NCBI RefSeq assembly: GCF_017744115.1 | Contig: NZ_JAGHQW010000044.1 | Location: forward strand, 1 to 50,283 | Length of the DNA stretch: 50,283 nt | Direction of reading: 5' to 3' | Source of the DNA: Salinisphaera sp. G21_0 | GTDB lineage: Bacteria; Pseudomonadota; Gammaproteobacteria; Pseudomonadales; Endozoicomonadaceae | In this document: piece by piece, positions 1-8,289 of the stretch | Position numbering within the stretch: position 1 is the stretch's first letter | Layout: each line of letters begins with the position of its first letter | The notes under the pieces: generated by a model | The model's database searches: none | The model's input: only the letters and a program-made list of their open reading frames with translations | Told to the model about the DNA's origin: nothing | Made by a program: the position numbers and the translations under genes

Positions 1-303
1 GTTGGACAGATCTCCCCGGATAAGGACATGAACTTTCAGTGCACAACCGCCGCATTTACCGTGTCTCACGAACCTGGGGGCTTCGTAATCTTTGGCTCAC
101 TCGCCCAGAGACTCAGCCTTGTATGCGATTTCTGTACGTCGGCTCGCACCTTTGCACTCAGACTGCCTCCGCACAGCCCCTCGCGGGACTGCACTTGCCT
201 TAAGCTAGTGGTTGTCATCAGCAGGCGTCTTTACCGCCAGTCAGATGTAGGTTCTCCCACAGGGGACTTTCACCCCATCAGTTCATGCCCATGCCGGGCG
301 TAC
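1..303 (-). mobile_element. 5' part of a group II intron, cut by the window edge
   Basis: Read on the minus strand, the segment begins at 303 with GTACGCCCGGCATGGGC, close to the GTGCG-type 5' end of bacterial group II introns. It continues with the GGGGTGAAAGTCCCC motif typical of domain I near the 5' end, and further structured sequence up to the window edge. The reverse transcriptase gene would lie beyond position 1 and is not visible. The plus-strand reading frame through this stretch is treated as spurious. The intron boundary is only five bases from the first CRISPR repeat. The identification rests on remembered intron motifs, not on a folded structure. Confidence 0.65.
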
Positions 304-308
304 CAAAA

Positions 309-824
309 GTGTTCCCTGCGCCTGCAGGGATGAACCGGCATCAATCATCAGCAGTTTGCAGATATGGCCGGTGTTCCCTGCGCCTGCAGGGATGAACCGA
401 GGTAGGTGTGTCCAGATCAACCATTTCCCGTGTGTTCCCTGCGCCTGCAGGGATGAACCGAACTGATAAAGGTGTGACAAATGAGTGTAAGAGTGTTCCC
501 TGCGCCTGCAGGGATGAACCGTTTTTGACCGGTGTGGGCCGTACCCGGGTGATGTGTTCCCTGCGCCAGCAGGGATGAACCGCGACAGCGGACTCAAAAG
601 CAGCGGAGTAGGTAGTGTTCCCTGCGCCTGTGGGGATGAACCGACACTCTCGTACATCATCAGAGCCATATATGTGTTCCCTGCGCCTGCAGGGATGAAC
701 CGTTCAAGCAGCAGTACAACCACGAACAAAAGTAGTGTTCCCTGCGCCTGCAGGGATAAACCGGTCACGGTACTGAATGGCAAAGTTTTTGGTGAGTGTT
801 CCCTGCGCCCGCAGGGATGAACCG
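309..824 (+). CRISPR. Orphan CRISPR array, type I-E-like repeats, 9 repeats and 8 spacers
   Basis: Nine 29-base repeats start at 309, 371, 432, 493, 554, 615, 674, 735 and 796. They begin GTGTTCCCTGCGCC and end GGGATGAACCG, close to the type I-E repeat family of Escherichia coli. The period is 61 bases except for the first spacer (33 bases) and the sixth (30). Repeats 5, 6, 8 and 9 carry substitutions, so the 3' end is the old, decaying end and the leader side should be on the left. That side is taken by a group II intron. No cas gene lies in the window. Spacer origins cannot be judged by eye. Confidence 0.95.
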
Positions 825-836
825 CGATCCTAAACC

Positions 837-997
837 ATCCGACGTCAGCTTATCAGCCACCCGGTCCAGACCTGGTTACCCAGCATCAGACCACCCAGAA
901 CGGACTGCTCCGCTTCGATGGAGTGGGGAGGTGTTTTAATGGCAACCGTCGCTTCATTAAGGGGAAGCGACAGTTCGCGAGGACTTAGATCCAGCAT
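837..997 (-). pseudogene. dnaB: Truncated, frameshifted start of replicative helicase gene dnaB
   Basis: The minus strand from ATG at 997 encodes a leader of about 20 residues and then TPPHSIEAEQSVLGGLMLGN, matching the conserved N-terminal start of DnaB (PPHSIEAEQSVLGGLML). Around 866 one base appears to be missing. After restoring the frame, the sequence reads on as DRVADKLTSD, the expected next part of the N-terminal domain. Similarity stops near 837, about 12 bases before the last CRISPR repeat. Only about 50 of roughly 460 codons remain, so this copy cannot make a helicase. Its position downstream of rplI on the same strand is the usual dnaB location, so this looks like the native locus broken by later insertions. 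Confidence 0.85.
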
Positions 998-1216
998 ATT
1001 AACGTTCTGCGGAAAAGACTAGTGGCAGGTCAGGATACCTGATTCCGACGTTCAGAAGGAATAACGATTTTCATTCATCAGTGCTATGGCACAGCGTTCA
1101 GCCACGAACTGGAAACATCGTAAAAATCAGTGATTTTCTATTAACAAAGGGATTATCTGGAATTTTTATTCAATTAACGAGTCCAAAAAAAACAGGCTAG
1201 CGAAAGCAATGTTCCC

Positions 1217-3748
1217 ATGAATAATTTTCCAACTCAATCACATGCTCCAATCCTGCCCCCCCGAGAGGACCGTTCGCCCGAATCTGACAGTACCATACCA
1301 TCTAATCAAGCATGCCCTGTCAGGCCGCTCTCTGAGATAACAGTACCACAGATCCCGCAAGGTACTTCAGCTCTGCATCCACACACCACTACATCGTCAG
1401 TTACATCAAGAAATATTTCACAAGCACCCACATACGGTAGCCGGGTACCGATGACAGACGCTGTCAAAAATGCCCTGAAATGTCTGAAAGATGCAGGTAT
1501 AGACGCACAACAGTGGCAGGGGCTCGGGTTAGTACTGGAGGTTCCCTATGACATGATAAAAAGCATCGATACAAACCTTGCATTGAGCAACCCCAAGAGC
1601 AAGTTGTGCGAATTACTCACTTGCGCCGAAACATCAAACCTTTTGATACCAGAAAGGTTGGTTCAAGGGGTCAGCGAACTCATGGATATGGCGCTGCGTA
1701 AAGAATTCAGAAATGACTTACGCAACATTCTTAAATACATCTTCCTGGATGAATACGTTTTGAATAAAAAACAGGAAATTGTTACCAGCGCAAAAAGCTT
1801 TTTTGACTGCGGATGTCTCTCCCCGGCGGAGCCTGACTGCTATAACAATGACAATCGGTCTTGGTACGACAGGATTTCACCCAGAGATGCTTACCTGATC
1901 GTTAATCAGCACGTGGTTGAAGCAGAACGTTATTCTCTTGCCGCCAGATTAGATCTGCCTGACGCTGACCGGGAAGCCTTATTGCCACTATTGGACGGAG
2001 AATGGAATGTCTATTTCGCAGAGCTGTTATGGCGGGCAGACGAACAGCAACTGCTAACCTTCGCCAATTTGTGTGCTGTTATTTGTGAAAGTGGCAATCG
2101 CTGGGCAGTCGAGACGAAAGTTTGTCCCAGATTGGGCCTGGATTATCATCAGCTCCCAGAATACCAATCCAAAAGGATGTTATCAGAAAATAACAGCGAG
2201 CCCGACCGGTTGTTAAGTATACGGGATTTGGTTTCCGTTTTTAGTAATCAAATGCACATCCTCCCAGAATATCTGGCACAGGTCTGTGGTTATTCCGAGC
2301 TTCTTAAACACCCCCTGTTGATGACGATGCAGAAAAAATTCAAGTTTTTTCCTGATATTGTTAAAAGAATGATTTTGCTGGAACTGATTTACCAGCAAAA
2401 CCGTGGAAATAGCAAAGGCGGTTTATCCATTACTGACGTTGTCCGCATCCTTAATAAACCGGAGGTGATGGAGCTCAGAGTAGCCAACCGGTTATTGAGT
2501 AACATGACCGCCGGTGGTTCTGAACAGGCAAGCCCGGTATTTGAGCCATCACTATGGTTCAAGCTGGCCGACATGTTGATTCAGATTCCGGATTTTGAGG
2601 CAGAACCTCTGGCAAAAATGCTGGGTCTACCCGACCATAAAAGAAAGTTGATTATTTCCGGGGAGTATGCAAAAAATTTACGCCAAATTACTTATAACAT
2701 TCTCTCTGCGGCCAATAAGTTGGGAAGGCTCACGCCCGAAAATGTCGTGTACGCTTTGAATCAGACTTGTCCGGCCTCATTTGTGAACAGCGTGTGCAAT
2801 ATGAGTACTTTTCCGCAATTACAATCCATCACCGGCACACCATTACCGCCGGTAGTCCTTGGCCAGCAAGATGAAATCCCCCGAAAACCAGGCTCCATAC
2901 CCTTAACCATGGATTTCCTGGGTAATCTACTGCTCAGCCATAACGTGCACAGAATTGGTATGTGTACGGGACTTGGATTTGATGAGTTAGATGCGTTACA
3001 AACTTGTACCGAAGACGAACCGCAGCTCCTGGCTTATCGCCTGTCAAAGAAACTGACTGAAACCGAACGGGGCCTTGAAACGGGTCATCTTTATCAGGCG
3101 TTGCAATGGCTGGATGACAAGGATGCGCTGGCCTATTTCCCGCAACAACAAACCGATGAGTTCCTGAGTTGTCTGCCTGAGCAGACCATTAATAACATCC
3201 AACAGGGAATGGCTTATATTTCAGCATTCCGCCAGATCCCCGCCACAGCCGATGGAACTGAATGGATCTTGCCAATTGCCTGCAAAATCGGCTTGCCCAG
3301 GAGGAAATTTGATCATATTCCTATCTCCTGTGATCCTGGCTGGAACCTCATCCGTTACCTTCTGGCAGCCGGAGAATCCCCATCACCACAAAGGGTTAAA
3401 GAGCTTGTTGAGTGGTCCGGGCAATTGAAGCGGGCAAAAGACCTTCTGAGTGAGTCGGGAGATAACGAGTCATCAGCCTATCGTTGCCCCATTGGCGGAA
3501 ATTTAATTTCATGGCCGGCAGCAATAGACAAAAAGCAAAACCAGGGTGGGCCACAGACCGTGTATTTTGAGCATGATCTGCTGTTTGAATGGGTTCATAA
3601 ACACCCTATCCATCCGTTAACATCAGCAGCGATTGACGTGAAAGAGATAAGGACTCGCTGTCCAGAGTTTTTTGAGCAACTTATTGCAACGCTCGACGAT
3701 CAGTCTTTCTCCCCATTAGAAGGGAAAACAACTGATGAATTGCCATAA
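1217..3748 (+). CDS. Large lineage-specific protein with a death-fold-like segment
   Basis: This 843-residue protein matches no enzyme family I recognise. Residues 1-75 are a Pro/Ser/Thr-rich, probably disordered leader. Residues about 80-160 have the helical pattern of death-fold domains (WQGLGLVLEVPYDMIKSI). Related helical segments with W/F-x-x-L-A-x-x-L-G-L-type spacing recur around residues 225-320, 440-520 and 570-640, suggesting degenerate repeats of one helical module. There is no signal peptide or membrane segment. It is transcribed toward rplI and shares a bidirectional terminator with it. It sits between rplI and the dnaB remnant, where no gene belongs in relatives. No strong ribosome binding site precedes the ATG. 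A secreted effector role is inference; the death-fold reading is tentative. Confidence 0.7.
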   Translation: MNNFPTQSHAPILPPREDRSPESDSTIPSNQACPVRPLSEITVPQIPQGTSALHPHTTTSSVTSRNISQAPTYGSRVPMTDAVKNALKCLKDAGIDAQQWQGLGLVLEVPYDMIKSIDTNLALSNPKSKLCELLTCAETSNLLIPERLVQGVSELMDMALRKEFRNDLRNILKYIFLDEYVLNKKQEIVTSAKSFFDCGCLSPAEPDCYNNDNRSWYDRISPRDAYLIVNQHVVEAERYSLAARLDLPDADREALLPLLDGEWNVYFAELLWRADEQQLLTFANLCAVICESGNRWAVETKVCPRLGLDYHQLPEYQSKRMLSENNSEPDRLLSIRDLVSVFSNQMHILPEYLAQVCGYSELLKHPLLMTMQKKFKFFPDIVKRMILLELIYQQNRGNSKGGLSITDVVRILNKPEVMELRVANRLLSNMTAGGSEQASPVFEPSLWFKLADMLIQIPDFEAEPLAKMLGLPDHKRKLIISGEYAKNLRQITYNILSAANKLGRLTPENVVYALNQTCPASFVNSVCNMSTFPQLQSITGTPLPPVVLGQQDEIPRKPGSIPLTMDFLGNLLLSHNVHRIGMCTGLGFDELDALQTCTEDEPQLLAYRLSKKLTETERGLETGHLYQALQWLDDKDALAYFPQQQTDEFLSCLPEQTINNIQQGMAYISAFRQIPATADGTEWILPIACKIGLPRRKFDHIPISCDPGWNLIRYLLAAGESPSPQRVKELVEWSGQLKRAKDLLSESGDNESSAYRCPIGGNLISWPAAIDKKQNQGGPQTVYFEHDLLFEWVHKHPIHPLTSAAIDVKEIRTRCPEFFEQLIATLDDQSFSPLEGKTTDELP

Positions 3749-3757
3749 AACCGGGTT

Positions 3758-3793
3758 AAAAAAACCGGAGACCCGTTAGAGTTCCGGTTTTTA
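3758..3793. terminator. Bidirectional intrinsic terminator between the 843-codon gene and rplI
   Basis: A perfect 10-base stem (AAAAACCGGA at 3760-3769, TCCGGTTTTT at 3783-3792) has a 13-base loop. A-tracts and T-tracts lie on the proper sides for both strands, so it can end both converging transcripts. Confidence 0.8.
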
Positions 3794-3815
3794 GTCCATC
3801 CGTTAACCGAACTGA

Positions 3816-4262
3816 TTATTCAGCTTCGATAAACACCTTGATAGTTGCAGCAACGTCAGAATGCAGCTGGATGCCAACGTCGTACTCACCAACGGCACGG
3901 ATCGGGCCTTCTGGCAGACGGATTTCGCTCTTGGCAACAGCAACACCGGCAGAAGTGATGGCTTCCGCCAGGTCACGAGGACCGATAGAACCGAACAGTT
4001 TGCCTTCGTCGCCTGCTTTGGCGGTCAGGGTCAGTTCGATTTCAGCCATTTCTGCAGCGCGCTTCTGAGCGTTGCTCAGTTGTTCGTTAGCTGCGCTCTC
4101 AAGCTCGGTACGACGAGCTTCGAAAGTCGCCAGATTCGCTTCAGTGGCAGGCAGAGCCTTACCAAAAGGAATCAGAAAGTTACGGCCATAACCGTTCTTA
4201 ACGGTGACCTTGTCGCCCAGCTTACCAAGCTTGGCAATTTTTTCGAGCAGGATTACTTCCAT
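3816..4262 (-). CDS. rplI: 50S ribosomal protein L9
   Basis: The 148 residues have the L9 architecture: an N-terminal 23S rRNA-binding domain ([19 protein letters not shown], then the [13 protein letters not shown] loop), a long connecting helix around residues 45-75 and a C-terminal domain. Length is typical for the family. L9 binds domain V of 23S rRNA near the base of the L1 stalk and helps keep frame. GAGG lies eight bases upstream of the ATG. It is the last intact gene of the rpsF-rpsR-DUF2232-rplI cluster, 25 bases after its upstream neighbour. dnaB, which usually follows, is reduced to a remnant 2.8 kb away. Confidence 0.97.
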   Translation of the reverse strand: MEVILLEKIAKLGKLGDKVTVKNGYGRNFLIPFGKALPATEANLATFEARRTELESAANEQLSNAQKRAAEMAEIELTLTAKAGDEGKLFGSIGPRDLAEAITSAGVAVAKSEIRLPEGPIRAVGEYDVGIQLHSDVAATIKVFIEAE

Positions 4263-4287
4263 TTCGCTAGCCTCTATCTAGTACCTG

Positions 4288-5160
4288 TCATCCCTGATGC
4301 AGTCGGTTATTCGCGCGGGCGCGAAAATCAAAAAGACTGTCCAGACATGCAGTTAAAACAATGACCGGGTACGCCAGTTGCGTGACAAAAATCAACAGGA
4401 TGTAAAACCCTACCAACCAGAAGCTTCCCAGTTGTCGCATCCCCACCAGCCCGTGGATCATGGCAAGCCCCGCCACCAGCAATGGCAGCGTCGCTGCAGG
4501 AACCAGCACCAGCAGGAAAGGAACAAAGGTTGCTCCCACCAGGGTAAATGCCAGGAGCCCCATGGCTACCGATAACGGCAGGCGGATCTGGTGAAACTCT
4601 TCACGGAATCCACCCGGGTTATAAAGCTGCGCCTGCCAGGATCTGGCCAGCACCAACCCAAGGATGCAGATCACCAGGTTAAACCAGGTGATCACACCAA
4701 TAACCCCGTATTCTACCAACGGCCCGATGCCCGCTACTAAGTCGTCCGTACTCTGCCCTGCCTGCTGAACGTAGTCACGAACCAGTGTCATGACCAGTTC
4801 GCTGATCAGGGCGATTTGCTGTGGAGCCAGCTGCGCCATAACCAGAGCGATGAAAGCTCCGGCTGGCAGCAGCGCCAGTAGTGTTTTCTGCCAGGAAACC
4901 GTTTGGCGTAATACCAGGGCCAGAGCCACGGTAGTTGTCAAACCGATGATCGTGGAGAACTGTCCCATGGCTGCCCAGGCAATACCCGGCAGCACAGCCC
5001 AGGTGAGTATTTTCAGCCCTTCACTGGTACCACGACGCAGTACCACCAGTGAAATAATGGCTGCACTCACCCAGAACAGCATGGGAATACAGGCAAACAC
5101 AGTGGCCAGAATCATTGCCTGTTTCGGGCCACGCATTACCAGTTCCGCCAGTCCACGCAT
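4288..5160 (-). CDS. DUF2232-type multipass inner-membrane protein
   Basis: The 290 residues are dominated by hydrophobic stretches and form about eight predicted membrane segments (residues about 15-40, 45-65, 70-90, 95-115, 150-175, 195-235, 250-275). It fits the uncharacterised DUF2232/YybS-like family, whose gene lies between rpsR and rplI in Pseudomonas. It starts 21 bases after the rpsR stop and ends 25 bases before rplI, so co-transcription with the ribosomal protein genes is almost certain. Family function is unknown. Family assignment is from position, length and topology rather than a diagnostic motif. Confidence 0.85.
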   Translation of the reverse strand: MRGLAELVMRGPKQAMILATVFACIPMLFWVSAAIISLVVLRRGTSEGLKILTWAVLPGIAWAAMGQFSTIIGLTTTVALALVLRQTVSWQKTLLALLPAGAFIALVMAQLAPQQIALISELVMTLVRDYVQQAGQSTDDLVAGIGPLVEYGVIGVITWFNLVICILGLVLARSWQAQLYNPGGFREEFHQIRLPLSVAMGLLAFTLVGATFVPFLLVLVPAATLPLLVAGLAMIHGLVGMRQLGSFWLVGFYILLIFVTQLAYPVIVLTACLDSLFDFRARANNRLHQG

Positions 5161-5181
5161 CAGCTATACCCTATGAATAAA

Positions 5182-5406
5182 TCAGTGACGATCGGTGTAT
5201 GGCAGCAGGGCCACGTAACGAGCGCGCTTGATCGCTGTTGCCAGCTGACGCTGGTAACGAGCCTTGGTACCGGTGATACGGCTAGGAACGATCTTGCCGG
5301 TTTCAGAAACATAAGCTTTCAGAGTGTTCAGATCTTTGTAATCGATCTCTTTCACGCCTTCAGCGGTAAAACGGCAGAACTTTCTGCGACGGAAAAAACG
5401 TGCCAT
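5182..5406 (-). CDS. rpsR: 30S ribosomal protein S18
   Basis: The 74 residues match S18 along the whole length: basic N-terminus [17 protein letters not shown], the [18 protein letters not shown] core and the [20 protein letters not shown] rRNA-binding helix region. S18 pairs with S6 on the 30S platform. AGGAGG stands close before the ATG. It lies 83 bases downstream of rpsF, the usual arrangement that lets the partner proteins be made together. Confidence 0.98.
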   Translation of the reverse strand: MARFFRRRKFCRFTAEGVKEIDYKDLNTLKAYVSETGKIVPSRITGTKARYQRQLATAIKRARYVALLPYTDRH

Positions 5407-5493
5407 GGCAACGCCTCCTTGGATTTATGCTTGTATGGTAAAGAGCAGGTTAAAGCAGGAACCTTAGCAGTCGTAACGACTGAGCATCAGGTC

Positions 5494-5910
5494 TTACTCT
5501 TCAGACTCTTCTACTTCGTCTTCAACGGCTTCTTCAGAGGCACGTTCTTCACGGCGGTCTTCACGGCGGTCGTCACGACGATCACGCTTTTCTTCAGACT
5601 GCAGCATGATAGAAGCTTCAGTGATGGCTTCATCACGACGAATGACCATGTTACGGATAACCGCGTCGTTGTAGCGGAAGTTTTCCGTCAGCTCATCCAG
5701 AGTTTCGTTACCACACTCAATGTTCATCAAAACGTAGTGAGCCTTGTGGATCTTGTTGATTGGGTAAGCCAGCTGGCGACGGCCCCAATCTTCAAGACGG
5801 TGTACCTTGCCACCATTTTCGGTGATAGCGCGAGTGTAGCGCTCAACCATGGCAGGTACTTGCTCGCTCTGGTCAGGGTGGACCAGGAAAACGATTTCGT
5901 AATGACGCAT
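5494..5910 (-). CDS. rpsF: 30S ribosomal protein S6
   Basis: The true start is the ATG at 5910 ([17 protein letters not shown]), preceded by AAGGAG. The open frame extends upstream to 5994, but those codons show no S6 similarity. The 138 residues include the ferredoxin-like S6 core (residues 1-95, with [18 protein letters not shown]) and a tail of Arg/Asp repeats ending in acidic EESEE. In Escherichia coli a similar acidic end is extended with glutamates by RimK; by analogy this end could be too. It is the first gene of the cluster, behind a promoter at 6132-6160. Confidence 0.97.
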   Translation of the reverse strand: MRHYEIVFLVHPDQSEQVPAMVERYTRAITENGGKVHRLEDWGRRQLAYPINKIHKAHYVLMNIECGNETLDELTENFRYNDAVIRNMVIRRDEAITEASIMLQSEEKRDRRDDRREDRREERASEEAVEDEVEESEE

Positions 5911-6001
5911 TATTTGCTCCTTACGGGTTAAATAGCCTCCTGCAATTTTTACCTCCGACATCCGTCGAAAAGATTCTGTAAAGCAGTAAGGCAAGGAGAG
6001 T

Positions 6002-6019
6002 GTGAGCGCAGGCGCTCAC
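6002..6019 (-). promoter_or_regulatory. Hairpin in the rpsF 5' leader, possible S6:S18 autoregulation site
   Basis: A perfect 8-base inverted repeat (GTGAGCGC, two-base loop, GCGCTCAC) lies about 90 bases upstream of the rpsF ATG. On the transcript it is preceded by AACCGGTG. In several bacteria an rpsF leader structure carrying a CCG motif binds the S6:S18 complex and represses the operon. Whether this hairpin is that element is inference; the hairpin itself is plain. Confidence 0.5.
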
Positions 6020-6131
6020 CGGTTACTACATTCACAATGGACAACCCTCTTGATCGACTTTTGACCAAAATAGCCCCACTGAGAATGAAATATACGCCGG
6101 ACAAATTAGCCGGAGCATACAAAGAGCGGGA

Positions 6132-6160
6132 ATTTTAGAGATTTGTTGCGTTGGTTGCAA
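6132..6160 (-). promoter_or_regulatory. Sigma-70-type promoter for rpsF operon
   Basis: On the minus strand TTGCAA (6155-6160) and TAAAAT (6132-6137) are separated by exactly 17 bases. This puts transcription start near 6125 and gives a leader of about 215 bases that includes the hairpin at 6002-6019. Confidence 0.6.
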
Positions 6161-6516
6161 GGGGAGACAAGGTCTGCCGCACTGGTAATATCCGGTGTCG
6201 ATATGGTGATTTACCACTTCAGGTCTGTCATCAAACCATCAATCCGCCAGGTATTGGGCAGATGTGGTGAAAATAAACAGGAAGTCCTCTGTGATCAGCA
6301 AAAGCTGGTAACATACCCACCCCATTTGGCTAACAATGCTTTAACGCATTAAACGTGCAATATGAAACAATAAGTTATGCAAAGGATGGCTGCTCAAATG
6401 ACCGTGTGGCAAATCCATTCAACGATGAGCGTCATGTTCTAAAGGTCGATATAGCCAGAGACCGCTCCAATTTACCGTTTTTATTGCCGGGAATGCGTAC
6501 CCACTATCATTGAATT

Positions 6517-8289
6517 ATGGCCGATCACGAAAGCACAGCACTTATCTATACACCGAAACGGCGAATCGGCCTGTGGTTGCTGATCATCCTGTTTTTATCT
6601 GCATCTGCCTGGGCGACAAAACCTCTGACCTATAAAATCAATGGGCTCGACAAAGCATTACTGCAAAATGCGACGCTCTACCTTGATAACCTGCCTGCCA
6701 TCAAACCCGAACAACTGGATGAATACCGGCATGACATCCGGGAGGCCCTGCAAAAATCACTGATGGCCCTGGGCTATTACCAGCCCACCATTGACTTTCA
6801 CAGCAGCAAAAAGGCTGCCAGTCAGCTCATCATTACTATCAGTCCGGGTCAGCCAGTGATTGTCCAGTCCCTGCACATCAATCTGGAAGGTGATGCCAGA
6901 CAAGACCGGGCATTTACCCGGTTAATCAGTCAGAGCCGGTTGAAAACAGGCGAGATCCTGAATGATGGTGAATATGAGTCGCTGAAAACAGGGCTCAGTA
7001 AACTGGCCCTGACCCGTGGTTATTTTGATGCAGACCTGAGTGAACACCAGATCAAAGTCTACCCGGCCCAACATCGGGCTGACATTACCCTGACCATGGA
7101 ATCCGGCAGACGATACCGGTTCGGACCGGTTATTTATGACGCCCCGGTGAGCGAAGCTACCCGTGCGTTGCTGAACACCATGATCAATTTTGAGCCGGGG
7201 CAACCCTATCGCTCTGAACAGCTCAGTCAGTTGAACATGGACTTTTCTGCCACCGGATACTTTAAATCCATTGAGGTCCGCCCTCTCAAGGATAAAGCCG
7301 TTGATGGTGAAGTTCCGATTTTCATCAGTGTGATACCCAAAACAGCCTGGGAGCTGGAGACCGGTATCGGTTTCTCTACGGATGAAGGTCCGAGGGTATC
7401 CCTGAGTGTTGATAACCCATGGCTGGATGAAAAAGGACACAGTTTTACCAGCGATATCAGAGTGTCCAAAACAGGACAGGAGCTGAGTGGGCGCTATAAA
7501 ATCCCCTATGGCAACCCTCTGTTGGAATACTACAGCCTGGACAGCGGTTACCAGAGAACTTCGGTCCAGGATACCGACAGTCAGCTTATTTCCGCTTCTG
7601 TTAATAAGTGGAAAAAGCGACCAGGTAACTGGGACCAGGACTTTTTTATCCGGGTAGATTATGAGAACTACACCCAGGGGCAGCAGAACAGCAGTAATCT
7701 GTTGCTAATACCCGGTATGTCATTTGACCGCCGGAAATTGGTTGGCAATCCAACGGATCCCCGCTCCGGACACCTCTACAACCTGAAAATCGAAACCTCT
7801 GCCAAAGCCTGGCAATCTGATGCTGACTTTATCAAAGTGTGGGGCCGGGCCAAATGGTTGACCACGTTCTTCAAGCATCACCGGGTGATCAGCCGAATTG
7901 AGCAAGGTGCCATCTGGGTGGATGACATTCAGAATATCCCACCGTCCATTCGTTTCTTTACCGGTGGTGACCAGACGGTCCGTGGCTACAGCTATGACAG
8001 CTTATCCCCAGAGGACAGCAACGGCCAGCTGGTTGGCGGCCAGTACCTTTCGGTCGCCAGTATTGAATATGACTATGAAATTGTTGAAAACTGGCGGGTT
8101 GCCTTATTTGTTGACAGCGGAACCGCAACCAACTCCTACAAAAAAGGTCAGGTTGAATGGCAAACAGGGGCTGGGCCGGGCATCCGTTGGGTGACCCCCT
8201 TAGGTCCGTTAAAACTGGATTTTGCCTTTGCGATCAGTGAGCCCGGCTCTCCCTGGCGAATCCACTTTTCCATGGGGCCGGATTTATGA
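6517..8289 (+). CDS. tamA: Translocation and assembly module outer-membrane protein TamA
   Basis: The 590 residues form an Omp85-superfamily protein. A signal peptide (residues about 15-33, cleaved after SASAWA) leads to three POTRA-like domains (about 35-280) and a C-terminal 16-strand barrel. The conserved VRGY motif of barrel loop 6 appears in GGDQTVRGYSYDSLSP, and the protein ends in an aromatic/hydrophobic outer-membrane strand. TamA works with TamB to insert certain outer-membrane proteins or move phospholipids across the periplasm. The stop overlaps the tamB start by four bases. No good Shine-Dalgarno sequence precedes 6517, so the exact start is less certain than the identity. Confidence 0.93.
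   Translation: MADHESTALIYTPKRRIGLWLLIILFLSASAWATKPLTYKINGLDKALLQNATLYLDNLPAIKPEQLDEYRHDIREALQKSLMALGYYQPTIDFHSSKKAASQLIITISPGQPVIVQSLHINLEGDARQDRAFTRLISQSRLKTGEILNDGEYESLKTGLSKLALTRGYFDADLSEHQIKVYPAQHRADITLTMESGRRYRFGPVIYDAPVSEATRALLNTMINFEPGQPYRSEQLSQLNMDFSATGYFKSIEVRPLKDKAVDGEVPIFISVIPKTAWELETGIGFSTDEGPRVSLSVDNPWLDEKGHSFTSDIRVSKTGQELSGRYKIPYGNPLLEYYSLDSGYQRTSVQDTDSQLISASVNKWKKRPGNWDQDFFIRVDYENYTQGQQNSSNLLLIPGMSFDRRKLVGNPTDPRSGHLYNLKIETSAKAWQSDADFIKVWGRAKWLTTFFKHHRVISRIEQGAIWVDDIQNIPPSIRFFTGGDQTVRGYSYDSLSPEDSNGQLVGGQYLSVASIEYDYEIVENWRVALFVDSGTATNSYKKGQVEWQTGAGPGIRWVTPLGPLKLDFAFAISEPGSPWRIHFSMGPDL

Noticed and set aside
28-333. Plus-strand frame of 101 codons over the left edge
   Set aside because: It lies antisense to a group II intron 5' region and runs into the first CRISPR repeat; similar spurious frames are common over such introns.
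283-820. Long frames with repeated peptides such as RFIPAGAGNT or VPCACGDEP
   Set aside because: They are translations of the CRISPR repeats, with a period set by the 61-base unit.
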